A DNA stretch of 64,000 nt from Luteimicrobium sp049844995. Its GTDB lineage: Bacteria; Actinomycetota; Actinomycetes; Actinomycetales; Cellulomonadaceae. This document shows positions 63,222 to 64,000 of this stretch, piece by piece. Under the pieces are notes generated by a model. That model did not search any database, was not told the DNA's origin, and worked only from the letters and a program-made list of their open reading frames with translations. The translations under genes and the position numbers were made by a program. Each line of letters opens with the position of its first letter. Position 1 is the stretch's first letter. The stretch covers positions 62,001-126,000 of the forward strand of contig NZ_JBNCMC010000003.1 of NCBI RefSeq assembly GCF_049844995.1, written 5' to 3'.

Positions 63222-64000
63222 GTGACGGCCCAGACCGCACCGACCACCGACGACTCCGGATCCATGCAGGACAGACCGCAACTCTCAGCGGCGGTGGTTC
63301 TCGCCGCGGGCGAGGGCACGCGCATGCGCTCGACGACGCCGAAGGTGCTGCACGCGATCGGCGGGCGCACCCTGCTGGGCCACGTGCTGGCAGCGACGCG
63401 GGAGCTCGACGCGCGTCGCACGGCCGTCGTGGTGCGTCACCAGGCGGAGCGGGTGGCGGAGCACGCGCGCTCGGTCGCGGAGGGGATCCTGGTCGTCGAG
63501 CAGGACGAGCTCCCCGGCACGGGTGCAGCCGTCCGGTCGGCGCTGTCGGTGCTCGACGCCGCGGCCCACGCGGACCGTGCGGCGCACGGGGTCCCGCTGG
63601 GTCAGGAGGGCCAGGTGCTGGGCGCCGGGCTGGAGGGCGCGGTGCTGGTCGTCGCGGGGGACCTGCCCCTGCTCGACGCGGGCACGCTCGGCCAGCTGGT
63701 CGCCGCGCACGTCACGGACGGCAACGCCGTCACGGTCCTGACCACGGTGGTCGAGGACCCGACGGGCTACGGCCGGGTGGTCCGCGAGGAGGGCACGGGC
63801 GACGTCCTGCGCATCGTCGAGCACCGGGACGCGAGCGCCGAGGAGCTGGCGGTCGCGGAGATCAACACGTCGGTCTACGTGTTCGACGCGGAGGTGCTGC
63901 GCTCCGGGCTCGCCCGCATCACGCAGCACAACGCGCAGGGCGAGCTGTACCTGACCGACGTCGTGGCGCTGGCCCGCGAGGACGGCGGGCAGGTCCGGGC
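63222..64000 (+). CDS. glmU: GlmU N-acetylglucosamine-1-phosphate uridyltransferase / glucosamine-1-phosphate acetyltransferase, 5' part
   Basis: First 259 codons; the gene runs off the right end, so only the pyrophosphorylase domain is visible. Motifs: LAAGEGTRMRSTTPKVLHAIGG (start of the nucleotide-binding site with key Arg and Lys), DELPGTGAAV, GDLPLLDAGT, GYGRVVRE and EINTSVYVFD. It makes UDP-GlcNAc for peptidoglycan. GTG 63222 has GGGAG five bases upstream; an in-frame ATG at 63264 lacks one. The N-terminal 15 residues are rich in Thr/Asp and unconserved. Confidence 0.94.
   Translation, partial: MTAQTAPTTDDSGSMQDRPQLSAAVVLAAGEGTRMRSTTPKVLHAIGGRTLLGHVLAATRELDARRTAVVVRHQAERVAEHARSVAEGILVVEQDELPGTGAAVRSALSVLDAAAHADRAAHGVPLGQEGQVLGAGLEGAVLVVAGDLPLLDAGTLGQLVAAHVTDGNAVTVLTTVVEDPTGYGRVVREEGTGDVLRIVEHRDASAEELAVAEINTSVYVFDAEVLRSGLARITQHNAQGELYLTDVVALAREDGGQVR

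Overview
The window is very GC-rich, uses many GTG starts and 4-base ATGA/GTGA gene overlaps, and carries an actinobacterial housekeeping set: pmt, rsmI, metG, tatD, an rpfB with DUF348, G5 and Rpf domains, rsmA, ispE, tRNA-Gln and glmU. The presence of an LATTG wall-anchored protein and carbohydrate genes (GH51, GH20, CUT1-type ABC transporter) fits a saprophytic actinomycete, perhaps of the Cellulomonas/Promicromonospora group. That placement is inferred from gene content only.

Layout. 1-6806: a sugar-uptake operon on the minus strand (lipoprotein binding protein, two permeases, start of a putative hydrolase), divergent from a LacI regulator and an intracellular GH51 arabinofuranosidase. 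Two operator-like half palindromes overlap the divergent promoters. 6853-15759: a tightly coupled defence-type operon, hsdM - rhuM-like - PDDEXK nuclease (YhcG/DUF1016 type) - hsdS - fic - hsdR. 15760-18600: a Nif3-like gene and a GH20 hexosaminidase, bracketed by two different triple direct repeats and followed by a perfect 19-bp hairpin that has a second, 80% identical copy at 51307-51352.

18598-42372: the conserved backbone. pmt and rsmI are divergent, with metabolic genes interposed (pncA, MarR, aminotransferase, LLM flavoenzyme, two tandem aldo/keto reductases, lipoprotein sugar dehydrogenase). Then metG - tatD - four consecutive secreted muralytic proteins - rsmA - ispE, followed by a DUF3311/sodium-solute symporter pair. 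The order metG-tatD-rpfB-rsmA-ispE is the one known from Mycobacterium. Here three extra G5 plus lytic-transglycosylase-like proteins sit between tatD and the true rpfB. Two assembly gaps (35504-35513 and 42480-42489), each flanked by G/C homopolymers, interrupt intergenic DNA.

42624-62767: an accessory stretch. It holds an arylsulfotransferase-like lipoprotein, a quinone oxidoreductase/TetR pair with a palindromic operator, an ABC-F ATPase, a molybdopterin oxidoreductase with FdhD, a MarR, a TPP enzyme, an MFS/MarR pair with a clear operator, a formaldehyde-dehydrogenase-like zinc enzyme, a flavin monooxygenase, a two-gene ABC exporter, a surface choice-of-anchor A protein and a TetR. 62768-64000: an unusual four-copy 19-bp-period palindromic array, tRNA-Gln(TTG) and the 5' part of glmU, which runs off the end.

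Many genes here have TAnnnT 5-8 bases before the start codon and no Shine-Dalgarno sequence, which suggests leaderless mRNAs. The best candidates for new biology are the hsdM-rhuM-nuclease-hsdS-fic-hsdR operon, the muralytic gene expansion and the unexplained intergenic repeat arrays.
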